Below are positions 21,705 through 29,868 of a DNA stretch of 29,900 nucleotides, piece after piece. A program made the translations under genes and the position numbers. Origin of the DNA: CAYSCW01 sp964449165 (GTDB lineage Bacteria > Acidobacteriota > Aminicenantia > Aminicenantales > Aminicenantaceae); contig CAYVAT010000037.1 of assembly GCA_964449165.1 (NCBI GenBank), positions 1 through 29,900 on the forward strand, in the 5' to 3' direction. The notes under the pieces are model-generated. The model had not been told where the DNA came from, did not search any database, and worked only from the letters and a program-made list of their open reading frames with translations. Each line of letters begins with the position of its first letter. Position 1 is the first letter of the stretch.

Positions 21705-22853
21705 CTATTCCACAAAGGGATTTTCGTAGCTGATGATGATCTTTGCCACTTCTGGCCGCATCAATTGAGGGGGAGGGATTTTCCCCTGGCTGAGCATCTC
21801 TCTGATCTTGGTCCCTGAAAAATTGATGTGTTCTGATGGAGGATGAGGGCATATCTTTTCGTTGACAACAGACTGACACTTCTTGCAGTAGTAGAAAGAT
21901 TTGAAGAACAGTGGAACAATAACCAGATCAGGGAATTCTTCAAAAATATCCTGAGCGGCATAAGGAGGGTAATAATTACCCACTCCCGCATGGTCTCGGC
22001 CGATGATGATATGGGTACAGCCGAAATTTTTGCGTATGATGGCGTGATGGATAGCCTCCCTCGGCCCGGCATAGCGCATCTCCATCTGCAGTATGACGAC
22101 CACTGCCCTCTCCCGGAGATAATAGTTGCGGATGAGCTCATCATAAGAGGCCAGAATCACTTCATCCTTGAAATCCCCTTTCTTCTTGCGTCCTATCACA
22201 GGATTGACGAATATGCCGTCGGTAAAAGTAAGGGCGGTTTTTTGCACGTATTCATGCCCGATATGGGGAGTGTTTCTGGTTTGAAATCCTACCACGGTCC
22301 GCCATCCCTTCTCTTTAAACAAGATTCTGGTCTCAAGAGGTCTGAGTTTATACTTGGCAAAAGGAGTGGGTGACTCCTGGATCAATCGGATTTTTCCAGC
22401 AAGAAGAATATCCTTCATCTCCGCAACCTTGGACACACCAGGATGCGCAGGATCCGACGTCTGAAAGATTTTTTCAGCCAGTTCATCCTTATCGTATTCG
22501 AATCTTTCTTCAAGATCGAGAACAGCTATAGGCTCGCCACCTGGATTGAGAAGGGCCACTTCCTGCCCTTCTTTCAGGCTCCCTGCTTTATCTCTCGAAA
22601 CATCGAGCACGATGGGAATGGTCCAGGGAAGGTCATTAGCCAATCTCATATGGTTTAAAACGCTTCGGTAATCCTCCTTCCCTAAGAATCCTTCTAAAGG
22701 ACTATAGACACCAAAAGCAATATTTTCCACATCACTGACGAGATCCGCAGTAAGCCGGATGGAAGAAAGAGGCCTTGCCTTTTCTTTAGCCTTCTCCTTT
22801 TCTTGTTCTGAAAAAGTACGGTCGATAAGCTTACCGCCATGAGGAGCAATCAT
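21705..22853 (-). CDS. sat: Sulfate adenylyltransferase (ATP sulfurylase), homomeric Sat type
   Basis: A 382-residue cytosolic enzyme making APS from sulfate and ATP. Signature motifs: V-G-F-Q-T-R-N-T-P-H-I-G-H-E (188-201), M-R-Y-A-G-P-R-E-A (259-267) and I-I-G-R-D-H-A-G-V-G (283-292). A probable zinc site is C-K-K-C (323-326) with Cys335 and His337, as in Sat of sulfur-metabolising bacteria and archaea. The C-terminal F-S-G-T-K-I-R-E-M-L motif is present. There is no fused APS kinase domain; a separate cysC lies two genes downstream. The N-terminal PUA-like domain runs to about residue 165. It is preceded by a 185-bp gap (22854-23038) with no recognised gene. Assimilatory, dissimilatory or sulfation use cannot be told apart from the enzyme alone; the neighbours favour PAPS supply. 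Confidence 0.95.
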   Translation of the reverse strand: MIAPHGGKLIDRTFSEQEKEKAKEKARPLSSIRLTADLVSDVENIAFGVYSPLEGFLGKEDYRSVLNHMRLANDLPWTIPIVLDVSRDKAGSLKEGQEVALLNPGGEPIAVLDLEERFEYDKDELAEKIFQTSDPAHPGVSKVAEMKDILLAGKIRLIQESPTPFAKYKLRPLETRILFKEKGWRTVVGFQTRNTPHIGHEYVQKTALTFTDGIFVNPVIGRKKKGDFKDEVILASYDELIRNYYLRERAVVVILQMEMRYAGPREAIHHAIIRKNFGCTHIIIGRDHAGVGNYYPPYAAQDIFEEFPDLVIVPLFFKSFYYCKKCQSVVNEKICPHPPSEHINFSGTKIREMLSQGKIPPPQLMRPEVAKIIISYENPFVE

Positions 22854-23038
22854 GCTATCCTCCTCTATATGAGCAGAGTGTCTCGCCCGCTGAACAGGAT
22901 CTGCTTTTCCCCAAAACCTTGGCTCTCTGACAGATGGGGACAGGAAGCTTCAAGCAAAATAAGCAGCCTATCTCCCTTGTCTCCTTTGATCCGTTCACAG
23001 CTTTTGTTCTGTAAATTCTGAGTCGACAGCTACGTCAA

Positions 23039-23254
23039 TCAATCTATATAGCCCAAAGCTTTGAGCCTCTCCTTGACCTTTTCTTCATCCTCTTTGCTTA
23101 ACGGCTGTTCACTCCCTTCCTCTTTGGAAAGGCTTTCCCTCAAAACCTTAGTGACATAGCTGGAGACAGAGCTGATTTCTGAATCCTTGATCTTCTCCTC
23201 TATTTTCTTATAGAGGGATGTGGGAATGGAGATATTTGTGAACTCTTTTTCCAT
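23039..23254 (-). CDS. Small ribbon-helix-helix (CopG/MetJ-type) protein
   Basis: A 71-residue protein. Residues 5-11 (F-T-N-I-S-I-P) would form the DNA-contacting strand and 12-45 the two helices, with the S-S-V-S-S-Y-V-T-K-V-L-R-E turn and helix common in ribbon-helix-helix repressors and antitoxins. The tail is charged and ends K-V-K-E-R-L-K-A-L-G-Y-I-D; the final L-G-Y-I-D matches the CysC tail. AAGGAG lies six bases before the ATG. It heads the sat-AP-cysC cluster, so it may be an autoregulator of this operon or act in a complex with the sulfate enzymes. No toxin gene is adjacent, which argues against a toxin-antitoxin pair. Gene reality is well supported; function is inference. Confidence 0.75.
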   Translation of the reverse strand: MEKEFTNISIPTSLYKKIEEKIKDSEISSVSSYVTKVLRESLSKEEGSEQPLSKEDEEKVKERLKALGYID

Positions 23255-23390
23255 CTTTCTCTCCTTCTATCTCAAAATTACGCGCTAAAACTGAGATTTC
23301 CTGCCAAAAGGACTTTTTTTGGAAGATATGCCAATTAAATACGATTTATACACCTTCTCCCCCTTTTTTTCAAGCCGCATAAGCATTCTT

Positions 23391-23613
23391 ATTTCCGTGA
23401 CCTTTTCCACAGCAGTCAGGTAAGTTGATGAGGAAGTCATCCGGATCCAAGAGAGCAAGGTTTCTGTCCATCCGAAGCCCATAGTGGAGGGTGGGAGGGT
23501 CTTGGCGAGGATGGACAGGAACCGATGCTCCGAAAAATAAGCAAATTTTCCTCGCTGAGAAAAATTCGCGGCCTGACGAATTAGCTTACCTGACTGTTAT
23601 TGATCACAGAAAT
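23391..23613. repeat. Long imperfect hairpin element (copy 2 of the G-rich-loop repeat at its centre)
   Basis: Outer arms ATTTCcGTGAcC (23391-23402) and its near complement (23602-23613, 10 of 12), then perfect 12-bp arms CAGTCAGGTAAG (23413-23424) and CTTACCTGACTG (23585-23596). The inner arms are CTGTCCATCC / GGATGGACAG, with the G-rich loop GG-A-GGG-T-GGG-A-GGG at 23486-23499. The centre 23464-23517 matches 11640-11693 at 52 of 54 positions. It fills most of the 455-bp gap between the divergent RHH gene and phoH; no gene is seen there. Confidence 0.8.
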
Positions 23614-23641
23614 GGGGGTCCTTCCTCAAGTTGTGGTTAGC

Positions 23642-23670
23642 TTGACAAATGGGGATATTGGTGCTTAAAT
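23642..23670 (+). promoter_or_regulatory. Probable promoter of the phoH operon
   Basis: TTGACA (23642-23647) is a perfect -35. After 17 bases comes TTAAAT (23665-23670), 4 of 6 to the -10 consensus. Transcription would start near 23677, leaving a leader of about 33 bases before the phoH ATG, which has no clear ribosome site. Confidence 0.55.
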
Positions 23671-23709
23671 TACTTAAAATGATCGAAGCACCCGCCTCCA
23701 CAATTTAAT

Positions 23710-24663
23710 ATGGAGAAAATCGAACACCCCTTTGTCAAGAATAATGCCTTCTCTGGCGTTCTGGATAGGAATCTCAAAAAGCTGGAGAAAAGATTGGGCA
23801 TTTCACTTTCTGTCCGCGGCGACTCGTTGCTCTTGGACGGACCAGAAGATAAGGTGGATTTCGCTAAATATTATTTCGATAAGTTGAGAGAACTCGAGGA
23901 AAGGGGACACAACCTCAAAGAGGAAGACTTCAACATTGCCCTCGATCTTCTGGAAAAAGGTCTCAGTCAACGGTTCGACCAATTCTATCCAGCCCAACCC
24001 CTGGCTCTCTCGCGGAAATCGGTTACACCCAAGAGTCTCAACCAGCAGGACTACATACAGGCAATAAAAACCTATGATTTAGTTTTCGGGATAGGGCCAG
24101 CGGGCACTGGAAAAACCTATCTGGCTATGGCCATGGCCCTTTCCTATCTTCAGGACAAGACCGTAAACCGAATCATCCTCACCCGCCCTGCTGTGGAGGC
24201 TGGTGAAAAGCTTGGTTTCCTACCCGGAGATATAGTTCAGAAAATCAATCCCTACCTTCGCCCTCTTTACGACGCTCTCTTCGACCTGGCCCAGACAGAG
24301 CAGGCCAACCAGCTCATCGAAAAAGGAATTATCGAGATTGCACCTCTAGCCTTCATGAGAGGAAGAACCCTGAATTCTTCTTTCATCATTCTCGACGAAG
24401 CTCAAAACACAACCAAAGAACAGATGAAGATGATTCTCACCCGAACAGGCTTCGATTCCAAGCTGGTGGTCACAGCAGACATCACCCAGATCGACCTCCC
24501 TCAGCCCAGAAAATCTGGAGTCTTGCATGCCATAAAGATCCTCTCCTCGATCAATCAGATTGTTTTCGTCTACTTTAACGAAAAGGATGTTGTCCGACAT
24601 CCCCTCGTCCAAAAAATTATCAAGGCCTACGAGAAGGCTGAAGCGAAATCCCGAAAAAGCTAA
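23710..24663 (+). CDS. phoH: PhoH-family ATPase (YbeZ-like)
   Basis: A 317-residue cytosolic P-loop ATPase of the PhoH/YbeZ family, thought to act in RNA metabolism with YbeY. An N-terminal KH-like part (about 20-65) includes L-S-V-R-G-D-S-L-L-L-D-G-P. Walker A G-P-A-G-T-G-K-T is at 129-136, and the Walker B region F-I-I-L-D-E-A-Q-N at 224-232. L-T-R-P-A-V-E-A-G-E-K-L-G-F-L-P-G-D and the T-A-D-I-T-Q-I-D-L-P segment are family hallmarks. Length is typical. It opens the conserved phoH-pgpH-ybeY-CNNM-era block and overlaps pgpH by one base (TAATG). No ribosome site is evident. Confidence 0.95.
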   Translation: MEKIEHPFVKNNAFSGVLDRNLKKLEKRLGISLSVRGDSLLLDGPEDKVDFAKYYFDKLRELEERGHNLKEEDFNIALDLLEKGLSQRFDQFYPAQPLALSRKSVTPKSLNQQDYIQAIKTYDLVFGIGPAGTGKTYLAMAMALSYLQDKTVNRIILTRPAVEAGEKLGFLPGDIVQKINPYLRPLYDALFDLAQTEQANQLIEKGIIEIAPLAFMRGRTLNSSFIILDEAQNTTKEQMKMILTRTGFDSKLVVTADITQIDLPQPRKSGVLHAIKILSSINQIVFVYFNEKDVVRHPLVQKIIKAYEKAEAKSRKS

Positions 24664-27068
24664 TGAATTCCATCTCGTTTAAGAATCTCAAACTCTTCAA
24701 GAACAAATCCTCGCCTGCCCAGAAGCCAAAGAAACCTCCTCCATCTCCAAAAAAAGAATCAAGACTCGTCCCTTTGGAAAAGATCATCAAGCACCCTTTC
24801 TTGTATCTGGTCATAATTGTCCTGATTCTTGCCTATTTCATCTCTTACCTTCCATCCAAATCTCTTCCTGAGCTTCAGGTAGGAGAAATCTCCTCCTCAG
24901 ATATTGTGGCTCCTGCAGATTTGACCATCGTGGACAAAGAAACAACAGAAAAGAGAAAACAAGAAGCAGAAGAGAGCGTGCTTCCTGTCTATAATTTCGA
25001 CAAGAACATCTTTCTCAACACAGAAGAAAAAATAAGAAATTTCTTCTCCTCTGGACAAGAGTGGATACAGAAATCCGTTAGCACCAAAAGGATAGAAACT
25101 TTTCAGAAAGAAACTCTTGACACCTACGGAGTCGAAATATCTACCAGTACCATAAGAGCCCTGGCCAGGACAAAATTCTCCTCTACCATCGAAGAAACAC
25201 TAATCAACCTCATCGGTAAAGTCTCTGAGGAAGGCATTGTCCTCTCAAAAAACCTGTTCATCCATGGAGAGCAAGAAAAAGGGCTGACTCTCCAGTTATC
25301 TCCGGAGAAGGAAAAAAATGTGCAGGTAAACGCCATACTTGATATCGAGCAGAGCAAACAAAGGCTTTCTGAGGAGCTGGAGAATCTTGATCTGGCCCAG
25401 GCAGATAAATCCATTCTTACCAGCCTATCCCATATCTTTATCTCAGACAACCTCCGCTACAACAAAATCGAAACAGATAGACGGAAACAACAAGCAATGG
25501 ATCGGGTGGAACCGGTTTTCTACACCATAAAAAAAGGAAAGGTTATCGTCCGAAAAGGAGATGAAGTCACCGGAGACATTGTCAAGCAAATCCAAATAAT
25601 CAACCAAAACCTGCAGACAAAGCCCAGTTGGTGGGCCAACTTCTCTGGAACATTCCTTCTCTTTGGCCTTCTTTTCCTGACGCTGTGGTACTACCTGAAA
25701 TCGCTCCTGAGGTATAAAGAGGCACGGAGAAGTTACCTCATGATGGGGACAACTCTGATTCTAAGCCTCTTTCTCTATAAAATATGCATTCTCTTGGCCC
25801 AAACTTTCAGCGAGAACAGCATTTTCTTTCTGTTCGAACACTTGGAAACTTATCAGTACGCCTTCCCGTTTCAATTCGGAGTGATTGTTTTTGCATTCCT
25901 CACTGGCTCCACCATTGCCCTTATTTTTGCCATTATCAACAGTCTGCTGGTCGGCTATCTTTTCAAGGCAAATTTTTACCTGATGATCTTCTGCCTCATC
26001 GGAGGGTTTGCCGCCATTTATGGTATCAAATACTATGGCAAACATAAAAGAACCAATACTTTCCGGGCCGGCTTCTTTGTTGTGGCTCCTGTTAACACCT
26101 TCGTAATCATCACTTTTCATCTCATCAGAGAAAGAATGGGTTCTTTGGAGTTCTTCTCCAGCGAAATTTTGATGGGCATCCTGGGAGGGGTTTTGAGCGC
26201 GGCGCTGGCTTTTGTTTTCCTTCCCGTATACGAACATGTTTTTGGCTTTATTACCCAGACCAAGCTTCTTGAACTGACCAACTCTGATCTTCCCATCTTC
26301 AAGAAAATGGCCATCGAAGCTCCAGGATCCTACCACCATTCTCTTCTCGTTTCTTCTCTGGCCGAGAAGGCAGCCGAAGAAATCAAAGTTGATCCTATGT
26401 TAGTCAAAGCAGGGGCTCTTTACCATGATATAGGCAAACTCAAGAGGCCAGAATATTTCATCGAAAACAGACCTCAAAATCCTGACATGCACAAAGACCT
26501 CAAGCCAAGCATGAGCACTCTGGTGATCATCAATCATGTCAAAGAAGGCCTGGAGCAAGCAAAGAAATTGAAGCTTCCCAAGAAAATACGTGATATTGTC
26601 GAACAACACCATGGAACTTCATTGGTCCGTTATTTTTTTCATAAGGCGAAGGAAGCCTACGACCCAGGAATGCAAAAAGTCGGGGAGGAAAGCTACCGAT
26701 ATCCTGGACCAAAACCTTTGAGCAAAGAAGCAGCTCTGATCATGCTGGCCGACGCTGTGGAGGCAGCCTCCCGAAGCCTCACTTCCCATACCCAAGATAA
26801 TCTGAAACGAATGATAACAGAAATCTTTAACACCCACTTAGGGGATGGACAGCTCGATGAGTGCGATTTCTCTTTAAAGGAACTAAGAGCCGTGGCAGCT
26901 TCTTTTCTCTCCAGTCTGGGCATGATCTATCAGAAGCGAGTAGAATATCCTGGCTTCGACTTCGAGATGAAGAGAAAAAAGAAAAAAACCACAGGAAAAA
27001 ACAAAAAATCCAATGATACAAATACTCAACCAGCAAAAAAAATATTGGATAAACATAAACAGATTTAG
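24663..27068 (+). CDS. pgpH: 7TMR-HD family membrane phosphodiesterase (PgpH/YqfF-like)
   Basis: An 801-residue membrane protein. One helix at about 45-65 is followed by a large extracytoplasmic 7TMR-HDED domain (about 70-320). Seven transmembrane segments lie between about 327 and 525, and a cytoplasmic HD domain spans about 550-715. HD ligands are visible: His559 (Y-H-H-S), His588-Asp589 (Y-H-D-I-G-K), His625, His649/His650 and Asp697 (L-A-D-A-V-E-A-A). In Listeria, PgpH hydrolyses c-di-AMP to pApA; the same role is inferred here. The C-terminal tail is lysine-rich. It is coupled to phoH by a one-base overlap, and its end overlaps ybeY by 56 bases. No c-di-AMP cyclase gene is in the window. 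Confidence 0.92.
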   Translation: MNSISFKNLKLFKNKSSPAQKPKKPPPSPKKESRLVPLEKIIKHPFLYLVIIVLILAYFISYLPSKSLPELQVGEISSSDIVAPADLTIVDKETTEKRKQEAEESVLPVYNFDKNIFLNTEEKIRNFFSSGQEWIQKSVSTKRIETFQKETLDTYGVEISTSTIRALARTKFSSTIEETLINLIGKVSEEGIVLSKNLFIHGEQEKGLTLQLSPEKEKNVQVNAILDIEQSKQRLSEELENLDLAQADKSILTSLSHIFISDNLRYNKIETDRRKQQAMDRVEPVFYTIKKGKVIVRKGDEVTGDIVKQIQIINQNLQTKPSWWANFSGTFLLFGLLFLTLWYYLKSLLRYKEARRSYLMMGTTLILSLFLYKICILLAQTFSENSIFFLFEHLETYQYAFPFQFGVIVFAFLTGSTIALIFAIINSLLVGYLFKANFYLMIFCLIGGFAAIYGIKYYGKHKRTNTFRAGFFVVAPVNTFVIITFHLIRERMGSLEFFSSEILMGILGGVLSAALAFVFLPVYEHVFGFITQTKLLELTNSDLPIFKKMAIEAPGSYHHSLLVSSLAEKAAEEIKVDPMLVKAGALYHDIGKLKRPEYFIENRPQNPDMHKDLKPSMSTLVIINHVKEGLEQAKKLKLPKKIRDIVEQHHGTSLVRYFFHKAKEAYDPGMQKVGEESYRYPGPKPLSKEAALIMLADAVEAASRSLTSHTQDNLKRMITEIFNTHLGDGQLDECDFSLKELRAVAASFLSSLGMIYQKRVEYPGFDFEMKRKKKKTTGKNKKSNDTNTQPAKKILDKHKQI

Positions 27069-27438
27069 GTGGTTGCTCCAACAATTGATCGATCGTTACA
27101 AGCTTAGAGACCCAGAAGTAACCCTGGTTTTTGTGGACACAAGGAAGATCAAGAAGCTTAACCAGCTCTTCCTGAATAAAAATACTCCGACTGATGTACT
27201 GAGTTTTCCCTTAAGAGAGGAAGGAGCAGATGGAAAATTCTACTTGGGAGATATCGTGATTTCTGTAGCCCAGGCTTTCAAGCAGTGTTTTCCTGAAAAA
27301 TATGGCCTGGAAAGGGAGCTGGAAATATTGACTGTACATGGCTTCCTCCATCTCCTTGGTTATGAGCACGGCAAGGGGATTGAAGAGGAAGAAAAAAAAA
27401 TAAGAAGTTTACTTTTCAAAGGAAAAAATGGAGATTAA
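27013..27438 (+). CDS. ybeY: Endoribonuclease YbeY (16S rRNA maturation factor)
   Basis: A 141-residue zinc-dependent RNase acting in 16S rRNA 3'-end processing and ribosome quality control. The zinc motif H109-G-F-L-H113-L-L-G-Y-E-H119 is complete. The L-N-x-x-F-L-N-K-N-T-P-T-D-V-L-S-F-P segment (49-66) and L-G-D-I-V-I-S are typical. The start overlaps the 3' end of pgpH by 56 bases in another frame; M-I-Q-I-L-N-Q-Q matches usual YbeY N-termini, so this long overlap appears real. An AGGAAAA run lies upstream, rather far. Its stop overlaps the CNNM gene. PhoH two genes upstream is its usual partner. Confidence 0.94.
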   Translation: MIQILNQQKKYWININRFRWLLQQLIDRYKLRDPEVTLVFVDTRKIKKLNQLFLNKNTPTDVLSFPLREEGADGKFYLGDIVISVAQAFKQCFPEKYGLERELEILTVHGFLHLLGYEHGKGIEEEEKKIRSLLFKGKNGD

Positions 27439-28669
27439 CTACGCACTCTGGATTGGATTCACTCTAAGTTTTTTGGCCGCTTTTCTCTTATCTCTTTTCT
27501 ATCTCTCTTTTGTTTCTTTTTCCAGAATTTCTCTCAGCCGGTTTCTAGAAGACAGGGACAGGGATTTCCGTTCAGAGATCCTCGATATCTACGACGAGCT
27601 TAAAGTCGCTCTTGTTTACACCAGAATCTTCTTTGTCATCGCTTTCCTCATCTACCTGTATCTGGTCTTCCCTCAGTCCAGATTTTGGCCGCTGTGGCTG
27701 TTCTTCCTCTCCTTCGGCATCTACTTGATATTTTTCGATCTCCTTCCAAGATTCCTGAATTCTCTTGGTAGGAATAAAATTCTCGGTCTTTTTCTTCCTT
27801 CTTACAAATTCCCTTATTATATCGCTAAGCCCCTTCTGTTTCTTATCAAGGTGAAACCTGCAGAAAAAGAAGAAGAAACAGAACACGAAGCCTCTGCGGA
27901 AGAGATTCAGGCTTTCATCCATGAGGCCAAGGAAGAAGGTATCATTGAAAAAGAGGAGGGTGTGCTTCTCAAGAGTGTAGTGGAATTCGGTGATACAGTG
28001 GTCAGAGAGATCATGACTCCTCGGGTGGAAATGATCTGTATCCGTAAAGACGCGGATATCAAAAGGCTCAGAGACGTTGTCATCAAGGAAAAGCATTCCC
28101 GGATTCCCGTCTACAAAGACAGGGTAGACAACATCGAAGGGATCATCATCGCCAAAGACCTCCTCGAATATTCTGAAGACAGACATAAAAACGATTCTAT
28201 CGAACAGCTTATCAGACCAGCCTATTTTGTTCCTGAATCGATGAAAGTGGCCCGGCTGCTCAAAGAATTCCAAAAAAGAAAGCAAAAACTGGCCATTGTT
28301 GTGGATGAGCACGGAGGAGTCTCTGGTTTGGTTACCATGGAAGACCTGGTAGAGGAGATCGTGGGAGAGATTCAGGATGAATACGACAGAGAGGAAACGC
28401 AGATCACAAAACAAGGTCCTTTTGACTACGTGGTCTCTGGAGATGCAGAAGTGGAAGAGATCGAGGAGCTCTTCGATCTCGAGCTGGCAGAGGGAGATTA
28501 TATCACCATGAGCGGATTCATCACCCATAATCTGGGACGATTCCCCCAGAAAGGAGAGAAAATCGAGATCAAAGGCCTGTCGCTCGAGATCCTGGAGATC
28601 GACCAGAAGAGAATAAAATCCATAAGAGTCAAAAAAGTTGAAGAGCCCGATTCCCAATCCAGCCAATAG
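27428..28669 (+). CDS. CNNM/CorC (HlyC)-family membrane protein with CBS pair
   Basis: A 413-residue inner-membrane protein. The N-terminal half (about 1-145) has three to four hydrophobic segments of the CNNM (DUF21) transporter domain. A CBS pair follows (about 190-320) with V-R-E-I-M-T-P-R-V-E-M, H-S-R-I-P-V-Y-K-D-R-V-D-N-I-E-G-I-I and V-V-D-E-H-G-G-V-S-G-L-V-T-M-E-D. The end (about 335-405) is the CorC/HlyC C-terminal domain. Relatives are linked to magnesium or cobalt efflux and were earlier labelled hemolysins. The membrane part is more divergent than the CBS part. AAAGGA lies six bases before the ATG, which overlaps the ybeY end by 11 bases. A linked role with YbeY and Era is inferred only from the conserved gene order. 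Confidence 0.9.
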   Translation: MEINYALWIGFTLSFLAAFLLSLFYLSFVSFSRISLSRFLEDRDRDFRSEILDIYDELKVALVYTRIFFVIAFLIYLYLVFPQSRFWPLWLFFLSFGIYLIFFDLLPRFLNSLGRNKILGLFLPSYKFPYYIAKPLLFLIKVKPAEKEEETEHEASAEEIQAFIHEAKEEGIIEKEEGVLLKSVVEFGDTVVREIMTPRVEMICIRKDADIKRLRDVVIKEKHSRIPVYKDRVDNIEGIIIAKDLLEYSEDRHKNDSIEQLIRPAYFVPESMKVARLLKEFQKRKQKLAIVVDEHGGVSGLVTMEDLVEEIVGEIQDEYDREETQITKQGPFDYVVSGDAEVEEIEELFDLELAEGDYITMSGFITHNLGRFPQKGEKIEIKGLSLEILEIDQKRIKSIRVKKVEEPDSQSSQ

Positions 28670-28722
28670 TATGCACTCGAGGGTCGTTCCTGAACGGATC
28701 GATATTCTACTGAATTGACATC

Positions 28723-29667
28723 ATGAAAACAGGCTATGTGGCTCTTATCGGCCGCCCCAACGTGGGAAAGTCCACACTGCTCAACAGAATTCTGGGGCAG
28801 AAGATTGCCATTATATCTGATAAACCGCAGACCACACGGACCAACATCCTGGGAATTAAAACTACCACAAAGGGCCAAATCATTTTTGTGGACAATCCTG
28901 GCATTCACAAGCCTCTCCATAAGCTGAATAAGAGGATGATGAACATCGTTTACTCTTCCCTCGAAACCTCGGACCTGATCTGTCTTCTGATCGATGCCGC
29001 CCAGAAGTTCGGACATGGTGATCAATTTGTCATCGATACCTTAAAAGAAATCTCCACCCCTCTCATCTTGCTCATCAACAAAGTCGATATTGTGAGAAAA
29101 GACAGAGTGCTGCCCATAATAGATAGATACAAAGACCTTCTGGATTTCAAGGAAATCATACCCATCTCAGCCCTGAAAGGGATAAATGTGGATATCCTGG
29201 AAGAAAAAATTTATGAATGCCTTCCCGAGGCAGAAAAAATCTTTTCAGATGATGAAACATCGACACAATCCAAGAAGTTCCTCCTCTCTGAAATCATCCG
29301 GGAAAAGCTCCTCAATCATGTCAAGGAAGAACTGCCATTTGTTACAGCCGTCTACATAGAAAAAATTGAGGATATGGCCAAAAGCAAAAGCCCTATCACT
29401 CCGGCTCCACAATCTCCTGTACCGAGCAAAGAAAAAAGTGGGAAATATATCAAGGCCACAATCTTTGTGGAGAAAGAAAACCACCGAAGGATCATCGTCG
29501 GCAGGAAAGGGCACATGATCAAGACTATAGGTACAGAGGCCCGTCGGGAGATGGAACAGGTTCTCAATGCGAGGATATTCCTGGATTTGGGAGTAAAAGT
29601 GAAGGAAAGATGGCGTGATGCAGCCGATGTTCTGGATCTCATTGAAGGCCAGAAAGAGCCAGTTTAA
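28723..29667 (+). CDS. era: GTPase Era
   Basis: A 314-residue GTPase that binds 16S rRNA and aids 30S assembly. G1 is G-R-P-N-V-G-K-S-T (10-18), with T-T-R-T in G2 (37-40), D-N-P-G in G3 (57-60), N-K-V-D in G4 (119-122) and S-A-L in G5 (149-151). The KH domain has I-I-V-G-R-K-G-H-M-I-K-T-I-G (257-270) and the R-x-F-L-D-L-x-V-K-V-K-E-x-W-R-D end. Between the GTPase and KH parts lies a proline/serine/lysine-rich stretch (about 219-241) not usual in Era. It ends the phoH-pgpH-ybeY-CNNM-era block. No clear ribosome site; the 53-bp gap before it holds a small CGTTC-CT-GAACG palindrome. Confidence 0.96.
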   Translation: MKTGYVALIGRPNVGKSTLLNRILGQKIAIISDKPQTTRTNILGIKTTTKGQIIFVDNPGIHKPLHKLNKRMMNIVYSSLETSDLICLLIDAAQKFGHGDQFVIDTLKEISTPLILLINKVDIVRKDRVLPIIDRYKDLLDFKEIIPISALKGINVDILEEKIYECLPEAEKIFSDDETSTQSKKFLLSEIIREKLLNHVKEELPFVTAVYIEKIEDMAKSKSPITPAPQSPVPSKEKSGKYIKATIFVEKENHRRIIVGRKGHMIKTIGTEARREMEQVLNARIFLDLGVKVKERWRDAADVLDLIEGQKEPV

Positions 29668-29747
29668 TCCTCCCCTCTACGACTCTAACACTCAAAAAAC
29701 AAACAGGTTAAGACATCCGGACAGTGAAACCTCAACGGGCAGCAGTA

Positions 29748-29776
29748 TTGACATTATCAAGGATTGATGCGAAAAT
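29748..29776 (+). promoter_or_regulatory. Probable promoter of tRNA-His
   Basis: TTGACA (29748-29753, perfect -35), 17 bases, then GAAAAT (29771-29776, 4 of 6 to TATAAT). Transcription would begin about 11 bases before the mature tRNA end. The rest of the era-tRNA gap shows nothing recognisable. Confidence 0.55.
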
Positions 29777-29793
29777 TTGGAACCCGCAACTGT

Positions 29794-29868
29794 GGTGAGC
29801 GTAGCTCAACAGGTCAGAGCACTGGACTGTGGATCCAGAGGTTGGGGGTTCGAGACCCCTCGCTCACC
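29794..29868 (+). tRNA. tRNA-His (anticodon GTG)
   Basis: A full cloverleaf is readable. The acceptor stem GTGAGCG (29795-29801) pairs with CGCTCAC (29861-29867). The D-stem is GCTC/GAGC, the anticodon stem CTGGA/TCCAG with loop CTGTGGA and anticodon GTG at 29829-29831, and the T-stem GGGGG/CCCCT with loop TTCGAGA. The histidine-specific extra G at -1 (29794) faces C73 (29868). The following bases are CAC, so the CCA tail is not encoded and must be added after transcription. A T-run (29883-29889) follows without a hairpin. Confidence 0.96.

Noticed and set aside
20831..21733. A 300-residue open frame on the plus strand opposite the AP-superfamily gene
   Set aside because: The minus-strand product has conserved metal motifs and a good ribosome site; the plus-strand translation shows no domain and spans two real genes.
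23039..23254. Toxin-antitoxin antitoxin reading of the small RHH protein
   Set aside because: No small partner ORF with a ribosome site lies next to it; the neighbouring gene is sat.
27572..28666. A 364-residue open frame on the minus strand opposite the CNNM gene
   Set aside because: It lies wholly inside a gene with clear CBS and CorC motifs; its own translation is Phe/Asp/His-rich without recognisable domains, as expected of an antisense shadow.
28685..28696. CGTTC-CT-GAACG palindrome before era as an operator or terminator
   Set aside because: The stem is five base pairs with a two-base loop and no U-tract; too short to support a call.
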